From positions 62,001 to 126,000 of the forward strand of contig NZ_WIXK01000002.1 in the NCBI RefSeq assembly GCF_009617595.1: DNA of 64,000 nucleotides, given 5' to 3'. The stretch's first letter is position 1; each line of letters begins with the position of its first letter. Positions 19,024 to 27,864 of this stretch are shown piece after piece. The stretch comes from Tritonibacter aquimaris. Its GTDB lineage: Bacteria > Pseudomonadota > Alphaproteobacteria > Rhodobacterales > Rhodobacteraceae. The position numbers and the translations under genes are program-made. Under the pieces are notes generated by a model that searched no databases, was not told where the DNA came from, and worked only from the letters and a program-made list of their open reading frames with translations.

Positions 19024-20250
19024 ATGACCCAGAGAAGTGATATCATCATCGTGGGCGGCGGCCTCAACGGTCCTGCATTGGCCCTGGCGCTGGCCCAAAA
19101 CGGCCATAGCGTGCGTGTGATTGACGCGTTGCCAGTGGCTGCGCGCGAAGACGACAGTTTCGACGGGCGCGGATATGCGCTGGCGCTGGCCTCCCAGAAA
19201 CTGCTGGTACAGCTAGGGATCTGGCGCGACGTGGCAGACCACAGCCAGCCCATGAATGAAATCAAGGTGAGCGACGGCGGCCCCGGTCGGGTGACATCTC
19301 CGTTTTTCCTGCACTTTGATCACACTGAGATCGAAGAAGGCCCAATGGGCTATATGGTCGAGGACCGCTTCCTGCGCCGCGCGCTGATGTCGGCGGTGGA
19401 TGCCCATGAAGCAATCACGGTGCACAATGATTGCCGGGTGGTTGCGCAGGCGGCAGACCGCGATTGCATTTCCGTCACCCTTGATACTGGCGAAACCTTT
19501 GAAGCGACCCTGCTGGTTGGGGCCGATGGGCGCGCCAGTGGCACCTGCGCCCGTGCAGGCATCAAGCGCAGCGGCTGGGATTATGGCCAAACCGCGCTGG
19601 TTTGTGCATTGGAACATGACCTGCCCCACGGCGGCATCGCACATCAGCATTTCATGCCTGCAGGGCCTTTGGCCATCCTACCCCTGCCCGGCAATCAAAG
19701 CTCAATCGTGTGGAGCGAGCGCACCGCGCGGGCCAAAGAAATTCACCAAATGGATGATGCCGGGTTTCTTGCCGCGCTCCGTCCAAGCTTTGGTGATTTT
19801 CTTGGCGATATTCGTCTGGTTGGCAAGCGTTTCACCTATCCGCTCAATCTCACGATCGCCAATAGCTTTATTGCTGATCGTATGGCGCTTGTTGGTGATG
19901 CGGCCCATGGCATGCACCCGATTGCAGGTCAGGGATTGAACGCAGGCCTGCGCGATGTGGCTGCGCTTGCCGAAGTCCTCACCGAAGCGAAACGGCGCGG
20001 CGAAGACATCGCTAGCCCGCTGGTGCTGGAACGCTATCAACAATGGCGCAGGTTTGACACCGCAACGCTTGCCTCGGCAACCGATGTGTTCAACCGGCTG
20101 TTCTCCAACGATAACCCGCTACTGCGCGCAGGGCGCGACCTTGGCATGGGATTGGTGAATTCGGTGCCAGCACTTAGACGCAATTTCATGCGCGAAGCCG
20201 CAGGGCTGACCGGAGATCTGCCACGGCTGTTGCAAGGCAAACCGATCTAA
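19024..20250 (+). CDS. UbiH/UbiF/VisC/COQ6-family FAD-dependent hydroxylase
   Basis: 408 residues from the ATG at 19024, which places the dinucleotide-binding strand DIIIVGGGLNGPALALALAQ right at the N-terminus as in the family; ATG 18988 would add 12 residues. The DG motif (LLVGADGRASGTCARAGI) and the GD motif (RMALVGDAAHGMHPIAGQGLNAGLRDV) are both present, giving a flavin monooxygenase of the ubiquinone-biosynthesis group. It should hydroxylate the benzoquinone ring at the membrane using NAD(P)H and oxygen. Which ring position (UbiH, UbiF or UbiL type) cannot be told by eye. A bidirectional terminator follows. Confidence 0.88.
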   Translation: MTQRSDIIIVGGGLNGPALALALAQNGHSVRVIDALPVAAREDDSFDGRGYALALASQKLLVQLGIWRDVADHSQPMNEIKVSDGGPGRVTSPFFLHFDHTEIEEGPMGYMVEDRFLRRALMSAVDAHEAITVHNDCRVVAQAADRDCISVTLDTGETFEATLLVGADGRASGTCARAGIKRSGWDYGQTALVCALEHDLPHGGIAHQHFMPAGPLAILPLPGNQSSIVWSERTARAKEIHQMDDAGFLAALRPSFGDFLGDIRLVGKRFTYPLNLTIANSFIADRMALVGDAAHGMHPIAGQGLNAGLRDVAALAEVLTEAKRRGEDIASPLVLERYQQWRRFDTATLASATDVFNRLFSNDNPLLRAGRDLGMGLVNSVPALRRNFMREAAGLTGDLPRLLQGKPI

Positions 20251-20252
20251 AA

Positions 20253-20281
20253 ACAACGCCCGCCATTGGCGGGCGTTTTGT
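20253..20281. terminator. Bidirectional terminator between ubiH-like and Trm112-like genes
   Basis: AACGCCCGCC at 20255-20264 pairs with GGCGGGCGTT at 20268-20277 across a three-base loop, with A- and T-rich flanks. It serves two convergent genes. Confidence 0.85.
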
Positions 20282-20472
20282 TAATCTTCCAGCGCGCGGG
20301 CCTCATCCACCAACATCACCGGGATGCCATTGCGAATGGGAAACGCAAGTCCTGCTGCCTTAGACACAAGCTCTTGTGCCTCGGCGTCATATTCCAAAAG
20401 ACCCTGCGTACGCGGACAGACCAGCACCTCTAACATGCGGCGGTCAAAGGCGGGGGTTGTGGTTTCACTCAT
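20281..20472 (-). CDS. Trm112 family protein (YcaR-like)
   Basis: 63 residues. The pattern [19 protein letters not shown] ... [21 protein letters not shown] matches the short bacterial Trm112/YcaR family. The classical zinc-ribbon cysteines are mostly gone: only the first, in CPRTQ, remains, which is common in alphaproteobacterial members. Eukaryotic Trm112 activates methyltransferases of the translation apparatus; the bacterial role is not settled. Its start codon overlaps the stop of the upstream gene by four bases, so the two are translationally coupled. Confidence 0.88.
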   Translation of the reverse strand: MSETTTPAFDRRMLEVLVCPRTQGLLEYDAEAQELVSKAAGLAFPIRNGIPVMLVDEARALED

Positions 20473-21110
20473 TGCAATATCTCTTCGTGTGTACCGCCGC
20501 GCAGGGCGAATTCAATAAGGGTTGTAAGGGTTTCGCGGCGGGTTGCGAGGCACGGCGCTTCGAGCAGCGCCTGTTTATCCTCTGGTTCAAAATCCAGCAT
20601 CATCGACAGGGAGTTTATCAGCAGCTCTTCATCGGCTTCTTTCAAGGCGTCCCAATCTGCAGACAGGCTGCGCGCATCCAAAAACCGCTCCAGAAGGTCC
20701 ATGAATGCCACACGATCAAAACGCGCATCGTCCTCGGTACGGCCAAGATCGCGATCAAAACCCGACCAGAGCACGCTACAGCGTCGATACGGCGTAAACC
20801 CGCTGACCTCGCAATCCATGCGAAACCGCGACACACCCGACAGCGTGATCATATAACGCCCGTCCTCGGTTTCTGAAAACTGGGTGATCCGGCCAGCACA
20901 GCCAATGCGATGGAGCGCATCTGCACCTTCTTTGCCTGGGCAAGGCTGGATCATACCAATCAGCCGTTCGCGCGTTTTAAGCGCATCTTCAAACATCTGC
21001 AGATAGCGCGGTTCAAATATATGGAGCGGCAAACGGGCCCGCGGCAACAACAGCGCCCCGGGCAAAGGAAACACGGCAAGCGTGTCAGGAAGATCAGCAG
21101 CCTTAATCAT
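20469..21110 (-). CDS. LON peptidase substrate-binding domain protein
   Basis: 213 residues, starting with the Lon N-terminal domain signature: [30 protein letters not shown], then [18 protein letters not shown], and [15 protein letters not shown]. There is no AAA+ ATPase or protease domain, so it is the stand-alone form. The family is widely conserved but has no proven function; a role in binding unfolded or tagged proteins is a guess from the homology to Lon. It is coupled to the downstream Trm112-like gene and follows the CnoX-like gene after 30 bases, so the three genes probably form one operon. Confidence 0.9.
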   Translation of the reverse strand: MIKAADLPDTLAVFPLPGALLLPRARLPLHIFEPRYLQMFEDALKTRERLIGMIQPCPGKEGADALHRIGCAGRITQFSETEDGRYMITLSGVSRFRMDCEVSGFTPYRRCSVLWSGFDRDLGRTEDDARFDRVAFMDLLERFLDARSLSADWDALKEADEELLINSLSMMLDFEPEDKQALLEAPCLATRRETLTTLIEFALRGGTHEEILQ

Positions 21111-21140
21111 GATGCCAAGAACTCTAGCGCGGTTGCGCCA

Positions 21141-22067
21141 TTAGGCAAATATCATTGAACTCAGCTTGCGACGGCCGTTCAAAACAACCGGATCATTCGG
21201 CTTGAGCGCCTCGAAAATGGTAAAGAGCTGCGCCCTGGCAGCGCCATCGTTCCATTCACGATCACGGCGGAACAGCTCCAGCAGCTCATTGACCGCTTCT
21301 TCTGCATCACCTGCAGCATGCAGCGCCTGTGCCAGTTCAAATCGCGCCTGATGATCCTCAGGTGCCGCATCAACCTTAGCCCGCAGATCACCCAAGGGGC
21401 CTGCGTTTTCAGCCTGACGCGCCAATTCAATCTGCGCCCGAGCTGCCTCAATTTCAGTGGCCTCTGCAATATCAGCAGGTGCGCCGTTCAAAACCGCCTC
21501 GGCCTGATCGAGATCACCGCCAGCAATGTGGCAACGCGCCAAACCTGCGTAGGCTCCTGCGGATTTATCATCTTCACCAATGATTGCGGAAAATGTCTGC
21601 GCCGCATCATCCACCGCGCCCTCTTCGAGCATCTGTTCAGCCGCTTCCAGCGCATCACTCAGCCCGCCATCAGCGGAACCACCGGCAGATTCCGCCAGAC
21701 GTTTTACAAAGGCTTCGATTTCAGACTGTGGTACAGCGCCCTGAAACATATCCACCGGACGCCCCTGATAGAAGGCCACAACGGTTGGGATCGACTGCAG
21801 CGGCAGGCCCTGTTGTGCCAGTGCGGCAGCAAGCTGCTGGTTCTCATCCACATTGAGCTTGGCCATCAGCACAGCGCCCTTGGCCTTAGTGACCGCCGCC
21901 TCAAGCATGGGGCCGAGGGTTTTACAAGGCCCGCACCAGGGTGCCCAGAAATCCACGATCACCGGTGTCTGCATCGACGCATCCACAACATCCTGCATGA
22001 AGGTTGCTTCGCTTACGTCCTTGATCAACTCCACCGCATCTGCGGGGGTGCCCAGAATATCCATCAT
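21141..22067 (-). CDS. CnoX-like thioredoxin with tetratricopeptide tail
   Basis: 308 residues from the first ATG of an ATG-ATG pair at 22067, nine bases after GGAG; the frame open to 22223 is not used. Residues 20-125 are a thioredoxin fold with an intact redox site WCGPC (C45, C48) and the cis-proline in SIPTVVAFYQG. The remaining part is alpha-helical with repeats of the TPR kind (ALEAAEQMLEEGAVDDAAQTF, YAGLARCHIAGGDLDQA). This combination is that of CnoX (YbbN), a holdase that protects proteins from oxidation and hands them to GroEL and DnaK. E. coli CnoX lacks a CGPC site, whereas alphaproteobacterial members keep it and may also reduce disulfides. Confidence 0.85.
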   Translation of the reverse strand: MMDILGTPADAVELIKDVSEATFMQDVVDASMQTPVIVDFWAPWCGPCKTLGPMLEAAVTKAKGAVLMAKLNVDENQQLAAALAQQGLPLQSIPTVVAFYQGRPVDMFQGAVPQSEIEAFVKRLAESAGGSADGGLSDALEAAEQMLEEGAVDDAAQTFSAIIGEDDKSAGAYAGLARCHIAGGDLDQAEAVLNGAPADIAEATEIEAARAQIELARQAENAGPLGDLRAKVDAAPEDHQARFELAQALHAAGDAEEAVNELLELFRRDREWNDGAARAQLFTIFEALKPNDPVVLNGRRKLSSMIFA

Positions 22068-22140
22068 CTGCTTGCTCTCCACTTGGAACTTGCCCCCTAT
22101 ATGAAAGCAGATGGTCCAGAAACCAAGAGGGAGTTGGGAA

Positions 22141-22662
22141 ATGGCCAAAAGATGGGCGCAAATCCTTGATCTCAGCAGCCGGGCAATGGCGATGGATGAT
22201 GCCAGCTGGCGGCGGCATGCCAACCCGCTCAGCGTTTACAGCCGTATGACGGTGCTGCCACTGATGACGCTTGCCGTGCTGTCGCGAATCTGGCTCGGCT
22301 GGGGATGTGTGCTGCTGGTGGCGCTGGTCTGCCTCTGGGTCTGGTGGAACCCACGCGCCTTTGGCGTACCGCATAGCACGCAAAACTGGGCCTCACGCGC
22401 GACCTTTGGCGAACGCGTGCTGCTCAATCACAAAAACATCGCCGTACCCGACCATCATATGAGCTGGGCACAGGCGCTTGGCACGCTGGCAGGTCTGGGC
22501 CTTATCCCCTGGATCTACGGGCTTTGGCTAGTGGATCCGGGCTTTATCCTGCTTGGGTTAACACTCTCCATGGGGGCAAAGCTCTGGTTCGTAGACCGCA
22601 TGGTCTGGCTCTTTCAGGATATGAAGGCCGCAGATAGCACTTACGCTGCGTGGGAGTACTGA
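22141..22662 (+). CDS. Membrane protein of the DUF6653 type
   Basis: 173 residues from the ATG at 22141 with GAGGGAG just upstream. There are four hydrophobic helices in two hairpins (VLPLMTLAVLSRIWLG / CVLLVALVCLWVWWNP and GTLAGLGLIPWIYGLWLV / GFILLGLTLSMGAKLWFV), separated by a cytosolic loop with ATFGERVLLNHKNIAVPDHH. The invariant-looking WASRATFGERV and DRMVWLFQDM segments suggest a small uncharacterised inner-membrane family; I believe it is DUF6653 but cannot verify it here. Function is unknown. It is divergent from the CnoX-like gene with only 73 bases between start codons. Confidence 0.7.
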   Translation: MAKRWAQILDLSSRAMAMDDASWRRHANPLSVYSRMTVLPLMTLAVLSRIWLGWGCVLLVALVCLWVWWNPRAFGVPHSTQNWASRATFGERVLLNHKNIAVPDHHMSWAQALGTLAGLGLIPWIYGLWLVDPGFILLGLTLSMGAKLWFVDRMVWLFQDMKAADSTYAAWEY

Positions 22663-22695
22663 TGCGCCGCGCATCTGCGCGGCGCTTGGCCCAAC

Positions 22696-22742
22696 GGGAG
22701 CTCGACAATTTCAATTGTTGAGCGACGGGCGGGAGAGCTCCC
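22696..22742. terminator. Nested inverted repeat between convergent genes
   Basis: GGGAGCTC at 22696-22703 pairs with GAGCTCCC at 22735-22742, and inside it ACAATT pairs with AATTGT across two bases. It ends at the xth stop codon. No U-run is present, so termination activity is uncertain. Confidence 0.4.
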
Positions 22743-23530
22743 TAAAGATCAAACGTCGCAAACACCGGCGCATGATCGCTTGGCTTTTCCCAACCGCGCG
22801 CATCACGCAGAACCCGGCTTGAATGGGCCGCATTAGAAATATCTTTACTGGCCCAGACATGATCCAGACGCCGGCCTTTGTCGGCCGCATCCCAGTCACG
22901 CGCGCGATAGCTCCACCAGCTGTAGAGCTTTCCTTCGGGGATGTCTTGACGGGTCACATCCACCCAATTTCCCGAATCCTGCACTTCTGCCAGTTTTTCC
23001 ACTTCAATGGGCGTGTGGCTGACGACCTTCAGCAGTTTTTTGTGATCCCACACATCGTCCTCACGCGGAGCGATATTGAGATCCCCCACCAGAATCGATT
23101 TTTCTGGCGCATTCTGCGTAAACCAGTCGCGCATCTCTGCAAGATAGTCGAGCTTCTGGCCAAATTTCTCGTTTTTCTCACGATCCGGCACATCCCCACC
23201 CGCTGGCACATAGAAATTATGTACGGTGGTGCCGTTTTCCAGCCGACCAGCGATGTGGCGCGCATGTCCCAATGAGGCAAAATCTTCGCTGGCCACTTCT
23301 TCGATCGGCAGGCGCGACAGGATTGCCACGCCATTGTAGCCCTTTTGGCCGCGCGCAACCATGTGGCCATAGCCAAGGGCTGCAAAATCTTCGAGCGGGA
23401 TCTTATCAACCGGAGATTTGGTTTCCTGCAGGCACAATACGTCCGGCCCTTCCTCCTGAAGCAATTTCTGCACAATCGGCGAGCGCAGACGCACTGAGTT
23501 GATATTCCAAGTAGCCAATGTAAACGCCAT
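22742..23530 (-). CDS. xthA: Exodeoxyribonuclease III
   Basis: 262 residues from the ATG at 23530, where the enzyme begins with FTLATWNINSVRLR, the canonical N-terminus. The AP-endonuclease family motifs follow: LCLQETKSPVDKIP (metal glutamate), YNGVAILSR, ILVGDLNIAPREDDV (DxN pair) and RLDHVWAS plus the final SDHAP histidine. It cleaves at abasic sites and has 3'-5' exonuclease activity in base-excision repair. It lies about 140 bases downstream of the response regulator gene, from which it is separated by a terminator. Confidence 0.93.
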   Translation of the reverse strand: MAFTLATWNINSVRLRSPIVQKLLQEEGPDVLCLQETKSPVDKIPLEDFAALGYGHMVARGQKGYNGVAILSRLPIEEVASEDFASLGHARHIAGRLENGTTVHNFYVPAGGDVPDREKNEKFGQKLDYLAEMRDWFTQNAPEKSILVGDLNIAPREDDVWDHKKLLKVVSHTPIEVEKLAEVQDSGNWVDVTRQDIPEGKLYSWWSYRARDWDAADKGRRLDHVWASKDISNAAHSSRVLRDARGWEKPSDHAPVFATFDL

Positions 23531-23610
23531 GGGCGATCCAAATCCTTGATGTTGTCTTTTGCGCGATACTGCCGGTTTTGATGTGATTTCGCCAGCCATC
23601 GCCTGACAAA

Positions 23611-23648
23611 ATAAAACCGCAGCTGGATGGCACACACAGCTGCGGTTC
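23611..23648 (-). terminator. Rho-independent terminator after the response-regulator gene
   Basis: On the minus strand ACCGCAGCTG / CAGCTGCGGT forms a ten-base-pair stem with an 11-base loop, followed by TTTTATTTT. Confidence 0.85.
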
Positions 23649-23672
23649 TATGCGGTTTGCATATCGCTCGAT

Positions 23673-24359
23673 TTAGGACACCAGACGGTAGCCACCAGAT
23701 TCGGTGACCAGCAGGCGCGCGTTGGAAGGATCGGGCTCAATCTTCTGACGCAGACGATAGATATGGGTTTCCAGCGTATGGGTGGTTACACCCGCGTTGT
23801 AGCCCCAGACTTCATGCAGCAGCACATCACGCGGCACCACACCATCTGTGGAGCGGTAGAGAAACTTCAAAATATTGGTTTCTTTTTCGGTCAGACGGAT
23901 CTTGCGATCATCTTCTGTCACCAGCAGTTTCATTGCGGGTTTGAACGTATACGGCCCAAGCACAAAAACCGCATCTTCTGACTGCTCATGCTGGCGCAGC
24001 TGCGCCCGGATCCGGGCAAGCAGTACCGGGAATTTGAACGGTTTGGTGACATAATCATTGGCACCCGCATCCAGCCCCAAAATGGTATCAGCATCACTGT
24101 CATGACCGGTCAGCATCAGAATCGGTGATTTCACACCTTGCTTGCGCATCAGGCGACACAGTTCGCGCCCATCGGTATCAGGCAGACCAACATCAAGGAT
24201 GATCAAATCATACAGCGCCTCTTTGACGCGCTCCATTGCGGTTTGGCCAGATTCAGCTTCGAAGACATCAAAGTCCTCGGTCATGATCATCTGTTCACTT
24301 AATGCTTCGCGCAGGTCTTCATCATCATCGACCAGCAGGATCTTTTTCAATTGTGCCAT
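23673..24359 (-). CDS. OmpR/PhoB-family response regulator
   Basis: 228 residues from the ATG at 24359, fixed by GGAGG upstream. The receiver domain (1-120) has the acidic pair in LLVDDDEDLRE, the phosphoacceptor aspartate in DLIILDVGLPDTDG, the switch threonine in LMLTGHD and the lysine in DYVTKPFKF. The C-terminal winged helix (130-228) has LTEKETNILKFLYRS, RDVLLHEVWGY, and THTLETHIYRLRQKIEP. It is a transcription factor controlled by phosphorylation. No histidine kinase is adjacent, so it is an orphan in this window. CenR, an essential envelope regulator of alphaproteobacteria, is one candidate identity, but I cannot confirm it. Confidence 0.9.
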   Translation of the reverse strand: MAQLKKILLVDDDEDLREALSEQMIMTEDFDVFEAESGQTAMERVKEALYDLIILDVGLPDTDGRELCRLMRKQGVKSPILMLTGHDSDADTILGLDAGANDYVTKPFKFPVLLARIRAQLRQHEQSEDAVFVLGPYTFKPAMKLLVTEDDRKIRLTEKETNILKFLYRSTDGVVPRDVLLHEVWGYNAGVTTHTLETHIYRLRQKIEPDPSNARLLVTESGGYRLVS

Positions 24360-24529
24360 CGGCGAACCTCCATTTTCATCACACATGCGGGGCCGGCCCG
24401 TGATCGACAAGCTTTCTGTCACTCCCCTCACGTCGACGTGTCCGTGGTGGTAGAAATATTTCACTTTCCTTGCAAACATCGTAAGGACAGCTAGCTATCA
24501 TTGCATTGTTGCACCGCGGAGACAAATTG

Positions 24530-25618
24530 ATGAGTCTATTGCCCACCATGATCGAACTGCTGGCCCGTGCCCGCGTTGATCTGCGCATGGGGTTGCCTGT
24601 TGTGATTCAGGATGAAACGTCAGCTGTTCTTGCAATCGCCGTCGAAAGCCTGACGACGGAACGGTTGATTGAAATGCGCACCCTGGGAAATCCGATCCTG
24701 GCGCTCACCGCGCGCCGGGCGCAAACACTTAAAGCGAATGTTTATGATGATGACATCTGCCGCGTGATTGTGCCAGATGGACGTCCTCTGGGCTGGATCC
24801 AGTCTTTGGCCGATCCAAGCGACGATCTGCGATCCCCCATGAAAGGCCCACTGCAAAGCCAGCGGAGCGGGCGGCCAAATCTGGCACAGCTCGCTATCGC
24901 GATGACAAAATCTGCGCGATTGCTACCCTCTGCTCTGCTGGTCACGATCAACAACCCATCTGACTTTGCGGCCAGCAATGGGCTGACACTGCTGGATCAT
25001 GCCTCAACGACACCGCTGCTAGATGAAAGCTCCCCCTTGCACCCGGTTGCCGCCGCACGGCTTCCGATAGAGGCATCGCAGGCGGGACGTTTGCATATTT
25101 TCCGCCCCGAAGACGGCAACGAAGAGCATTATGCCATCGAAATTGGCCAACCTGATCGCAACAAGCCGGTGCTGTCACGCCTGCACTCGGCCTGTTTTAC
25201 CGGGGACGTTCTGGGCTCGCTCAAATGCGATTGCGGACCGCAGCTTCAGGGTGCCCTTGCGCAGATGGGCGAAGAAGGTACGGGTGTATTGCTCTACCTC
25301 AACCAAGAAGGTCGCGGCATCGGGCTTGCCAATAAGATGCGTGCATATTCACTGCAAGATCAAGGCTTTGACACGGTTGAGGCAAACCATCGCCTTGGTT
25401 TTGAAGACGATGAACGCGACTTCAGACTTGGCTCTGCAATCCTCAAAGAACTGGGGTTCTCATCGGTGCGATTGCTGACCAACAACCCAAATAAGATCGC
25501 AATGATGGAAAGCACCGGCATCGCTGTCGCCGAGCACGTTCCATTGAAAGTTGGCCTCAACCCGTTCAATGAAAACTACCTTGCGACCAAAGCGGCGAAA
25601 TCAGGTCATATGTTGTGA
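24530..25618 (+). CDS. ribA: GTP cyclohydrolase II with N-terminal extension
   Basis: 362 residues from the ATG at 24530, preceded by GCGGAGAC. The catalytic domain is the C-terminal half: RLHSACFTGDVLGSLKCDCGPQL holds the three zinc cysteines, followed by LYLNQEGRGIGLANKMRAYSLQD and LGFSSVRLLTNNPNKI. It opens the imidazole ring of GTP, the first step of riboflavin synthesis. E. coli RibA has only about 196 residues; here roughly 165 residues precede the core. This part (LPVVIQDETSAVLAIAVESL, LALTARRAQTL) vaguely recalls a worn DHBP-synthase domain, as in RibBA fusions. The next gene overlaps its stop codon. Confidence 0.9.
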   Translation: MSLLPTMIELLARARVDLRMGLPVVIQDETSAVLAIAVESLTTERLIEMRTLGNPILALTARRAQTLKANVYDDDICRVIVPDGRPLGWIQSLADPSDDLRSPMKGPLQSQRSGRPNLAQLAIAMTKSARLLPSALLVTINNPSDFAASNGLTLLDHASTTPLLDESSPLHPVAAARLPIEASQAGRLHIFRPEDGNEEHYAIEIGQPDRNKPVLSRLHSACFTGDVLGSLKCDCGPQLQGALAQMGEEGTGVLLYLNQEGRGIGLANKMRAYSLQDQGFDTVEANHRLGFEDDERDFRLGSAILKELGFSSVRLLTNNPNKIAMMESTGIAVAEHVPLKVGLNPFNENYLATKAAKSGHML

Positions 25619-26115
25619 CGCCATATGACCTGGTTCTAACCCCGCGCGGTGTGCGTTTTATGGGGCGCCTGTTTCCCTGTTCAATCGGCAAAGGTGGCAT
25701 CACCAACACAAAACGCGAAGGTGATGGCGCCACGCCAAGTGGTGTGCATGAGATCGTTGGCATGCTGCACCGCGCAGATCGCACGGCAGCGCCTTCGCCA
25801 ATGTCCGAAGTGATCGGCCCAGGTGATCTTTGGTCCGATGCTGCGGACGACCCGCTGTACAATCAAATGGTGCGCAGGCCGTACAATCATAGCCATGAGA
25901 GGCTTTTCAGGGCGGACCCGCTTTATGATCTGGTACTGGTGACAGCTTGGAATTGGCCAGTGTCCACCCCTGGCCGAGGTTCAGCTATCTTTATTCACCA
26001 ATGGCGCAGGCCGGGCTACCCAACTGAGGGTTGCGTGGCCTTCCGGCGAGAGCACCTGCATTGGATCGCCAAAAATCTGCGCGCTGGTAGCCGGTTAATT
26101 ATTCCTCAGGCTTGA
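25615..26115 (+). CDS. L,D-transpeptidase (YkuD-type) family protein
   Basis: 166 residues from a GTG at 25615 that overlaps the ribA stop codon by four bases (GTGA), indicating translational coupling. The YkuD-type catalytic signature is near the C-terminus: AIFIHQW, then [15 protein letters not shown], giving the H...GC pattern with the nucleophilic cysteine. [21 protein letters not shown] matches the substrate-side region of this family. No signal peptide is seen, as is usual for this short 'YkuD-like' group. Members make 3-3 peptidoglycan cross-links or attach lipoprotein; for the short cytosolic-looking form the role is unclear. The 3' end overlaps the convergent YggS-like gene by 17 bases. 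Confidence 0.82.
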   Translation: MTPYDLVLTPRGVRFMGRLFPCSIGKGGITNTKREGDGATPSGVHEIVGMLHRADRTAAPSPMSEVIGPGDLWSDAADDPLYNQMVRRPYNHSHERLFRADPLYDLVLVTAWNWPVSTPGRGSAIFIHQWRRPGYPTEGCVAFRREHLHWIAKNLRAGSRLIIPQA

Positions 26116-26758
26116 CCCGCGCGCCAAAGATCGCAGATCCAACCCGCACATGGGTTGCCCCCAAAGCAATAGCCTTTTCAAAATCACTGCTCATCCCCAT
26201 GGAGAGCCCTTCAAGCCCGTTGCGCGCTGCGATTTTCGCCAGGAGAGCAAAATGAAGGCTCGCCTCTTCCTCAACCGGGGGGATGCACATCAGGCCTTTC
26301 ACCGGCAGATCCAGCGCTTTGCATTCTGCAACAAACGCATCTGCGTCTTTGGGCATCACGCCTGCTTTTTGCTCTTCCTCGCCGGTGTTGATCTGCACAA
26401 ACAGGTCCGGGCAATTCCCAATTTCCTGCGCCAATCGCGCGATTGTATTGGCGAGTTTTGGGCGATCAACTGAGTGAATGCTGTTAAACAGCTCCATCGC
26501 TTGTCGTGCTTTGTTGGTCTGCAACGGTCCAATAAGATGCAGGTCAAGATCCTGATATTTATCGGAAAAATCTGGCCACTTGCCAATCGCTTCCTGCACG
26601 CGATTTTCGCCAAAGCAGCGGTGGCCTTCTTCAAGCACCGCCTCAACCCGCTCATTTGGTTGCACCTTGGAAACTGCAATCAGTTTAACGGATCCCACCG
26701 TGCGGCCAGCCGCAGCTTCTACTGCAGAAATACGGGATGTGATTTCAGAAAGGGACAT
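26099..26758 (-). CDS. YggS-family PLP homeostasis protein
   Basis: 219 residues from the ATG at 26758; the longer frame to 26842 crosses the terminator region and is rejected. The PLP lysine is in [55 protein letters not shown] and [28 protein letters not shown] are all family signatures. The protein is a single-domain alanine-racemase-like barrel that binds PLP and keeps B6 vitamers balanced rather than catalysing a known reaction. The gene lies on the opposite strand and overlaps the L,D-transpeptidase gene end by 17 bases. Confidence 0.92.
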   Translation of the reverse strand: MSLSEITSRISAVEAAAGRTVGSVKLIAVSKVQPNERVEAVLEEGHRCFGENRVQEAIGKWPDFSDKYQDLDLHLIGPLQTNKARQAMELFNSIHSVDRPKLANTIARLAQEIGNCPDLFVQINTGEEEQKAGVMPKDADAFVAECKALDLPVKGLMCIPPVEEEASLHFALLAKIAARNGLEGLSMGMSSDFEKAIALGATHVRVGSAIFGARVKPEE

Positions 26759-26805
26759 GGGCGACCTCATCTTTTGCTTGGCGCAGACAAACACGGTTTT
26801 CACCC

Positions 26806-26840
26806 AAAAGAAAAGGGCGAGCCTGTAATAGGCCCGCCCC
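26806..26840 (-). terminator. Rho-independent terminator after the first porin gene
   Basis: On the minus strand GGGCGGGCC / GGCTCGCCC (one mismatch) forms the stem and is followed by TTTTCTTTT. Confidence 0.8.
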
Positions 26841-26863
26841 AAAATTAGATATGTCGGCTCAAC

Positions 26864-27829
26864 TTAGAAGTCGAAGCGGATACCCAGGTCAGCCAGGTCA
26901 TTGCCTTCGCTGTCTTGTGCAACACCACCGCGCAGGGATACGCCGCCGCCCAGTTTGTGGCGGAAGCCCAGACCAAACGCTTCGTCACCACCGTCGAGGT
27001 CTGCCAGACCACCGCCCGCAACCAATGCGCGGATTTCGGTTGCGCTGGAAACTTTGTACGCTGCGGAGATCGAGTAACCTACGTCTGCGTCACCTGCGTC
27101 GAGCGCGTCGGAATCACCAACCAGTACGTTGTAAGACAGGTTGCCGAAGTCGCCAGATACGTTTGCAACCCAGTAGCTGGTTTCTGCGGCGTCGTCGCGC
27201 TCACCGAATGCCGCACCAACAGCGAATGTACCGAAGTCATACGCCGCACCGATCTGGTAGTAGGAGTAGTCTTCTTCTTCAGCCACCGCGTCGGCACTGT
27301 CGTTTTCTTCAGTAAACGACGCAGCAACGGTGAAATCACCAACAGAGTAGCGTGCTTTTACAGTTTGACGGAAGATGTCTTCTTCGCCAAAGCCTTCTGC
27401 GTCGATCACACCGTCCAGAGTGTTGTCGGATTCGATCAGGTCGGTCAGACCGATGCCGTGACCAAAGAAGTCAACAACATCACCAGAGTCGATAACGTCG
27501 GATACGTGACCGAGGTCCAGGCGGAAGCCTTCATAGGATACTGCAAAACCAGCAGCACCAGGACCGTCACCTGCAGCGCCACCAGAAGAACCTTCGTTGG
27601 ATTCGAGCTGGAAGCGACCTTCAACTTTCACGCCTGCATCGGTTTCAGCAGATGCGGAGATGTTGATGCGGAAACGCTGCTCGAGACGCGTTTCTTTACG
27701 TGTGCCAGTTGCACCGTCGTTGTACGCAAGACCAAAACGGCCATAACCGCCGAGTTTTACGTTGGATTCAGCAGCTGCAACGCCAGCAGTTGCGATAAGC
27801 GCGGTAGTCGCGAAGAGAATCTTTTTCAT
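26864..27829 (-). CDS. Rhodobacter-type porin (copy 1)
   Basis: 321 residues with a Sec signal peptide (first 20 residues identical to copy 2) cleaved after AAA. The mature protein starts with the beta strand VKLGGYGRFGLAYND, ends in the outer-membrane signature LADLGIRFDF with a terminal phenylalanine, and has alternating strands and acidic loops throughout. A conserved KETRLEQRFRINI arginine cluster and the GGAAGDGPGAAGFAVS loop, probably the L3-type constriction, resemble the general porin of Rhodobacter. It should form trimeric 16-stranded channels for small solutes. The ATG follows GAGGGAAAATC, and a hairpin sits just upstream in the leader. Confidence 0.92.
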   Translation of the reverse strand: MKKILFATTALIATAGVAAAESNVKLGGYGRFGLAYNDGATGTRKETRLEQRFRINISASAETDAGVKVEGRFQLESNEGSSGGAAGDGPGAAGFAVSYEGFRLDLGHVSDVIDSGDVVDFFGHGIGLTDLIESDNTLDGVIDAEGFGEEDIFRQTVKARYSVGDFTVAASFTEENDSADAVAEEEDYSYYQIGAAYDFGTFAVGAAFGERDDAAETSYWVANVSGDFGNLSYNVLVGDSDALDAGDADVGYSISAAYKVSSATEIRALVAGGGLADLDGGDEAFGLGFRHKLGGGVSLRGGVAQDSEGNDLADLGIRFDF

Positions 27830-27838
27830 GATTTTCCC

Positions 27839-27864
27839 TCGGGTTTAGATTTCCTTGCCTAAAC
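27839..27864 (-). promoter_or_regulatory. Leader hairpin next to the ribosome site of porin copy 1
   Basis: On the minus strand GGGTTTAG, a ten-base loop and CTAAACCC form an eight-base-pair stem that ends directly at the GAGGG ribosome site. A related, weaker structure precedes porin copy 2. It could modulate ribosome access or mark an sRNA target. Confidence 0.5.

Noticed and set aside
26915-27862. Long plus-strand frame of 315 codons across porin copy 1
   Set aside because: It is the antisense shadow of the porin; cysteine-rich, no domain, no ribosome site. The minus strand has signal peptide, beta strands and terminal Phe.
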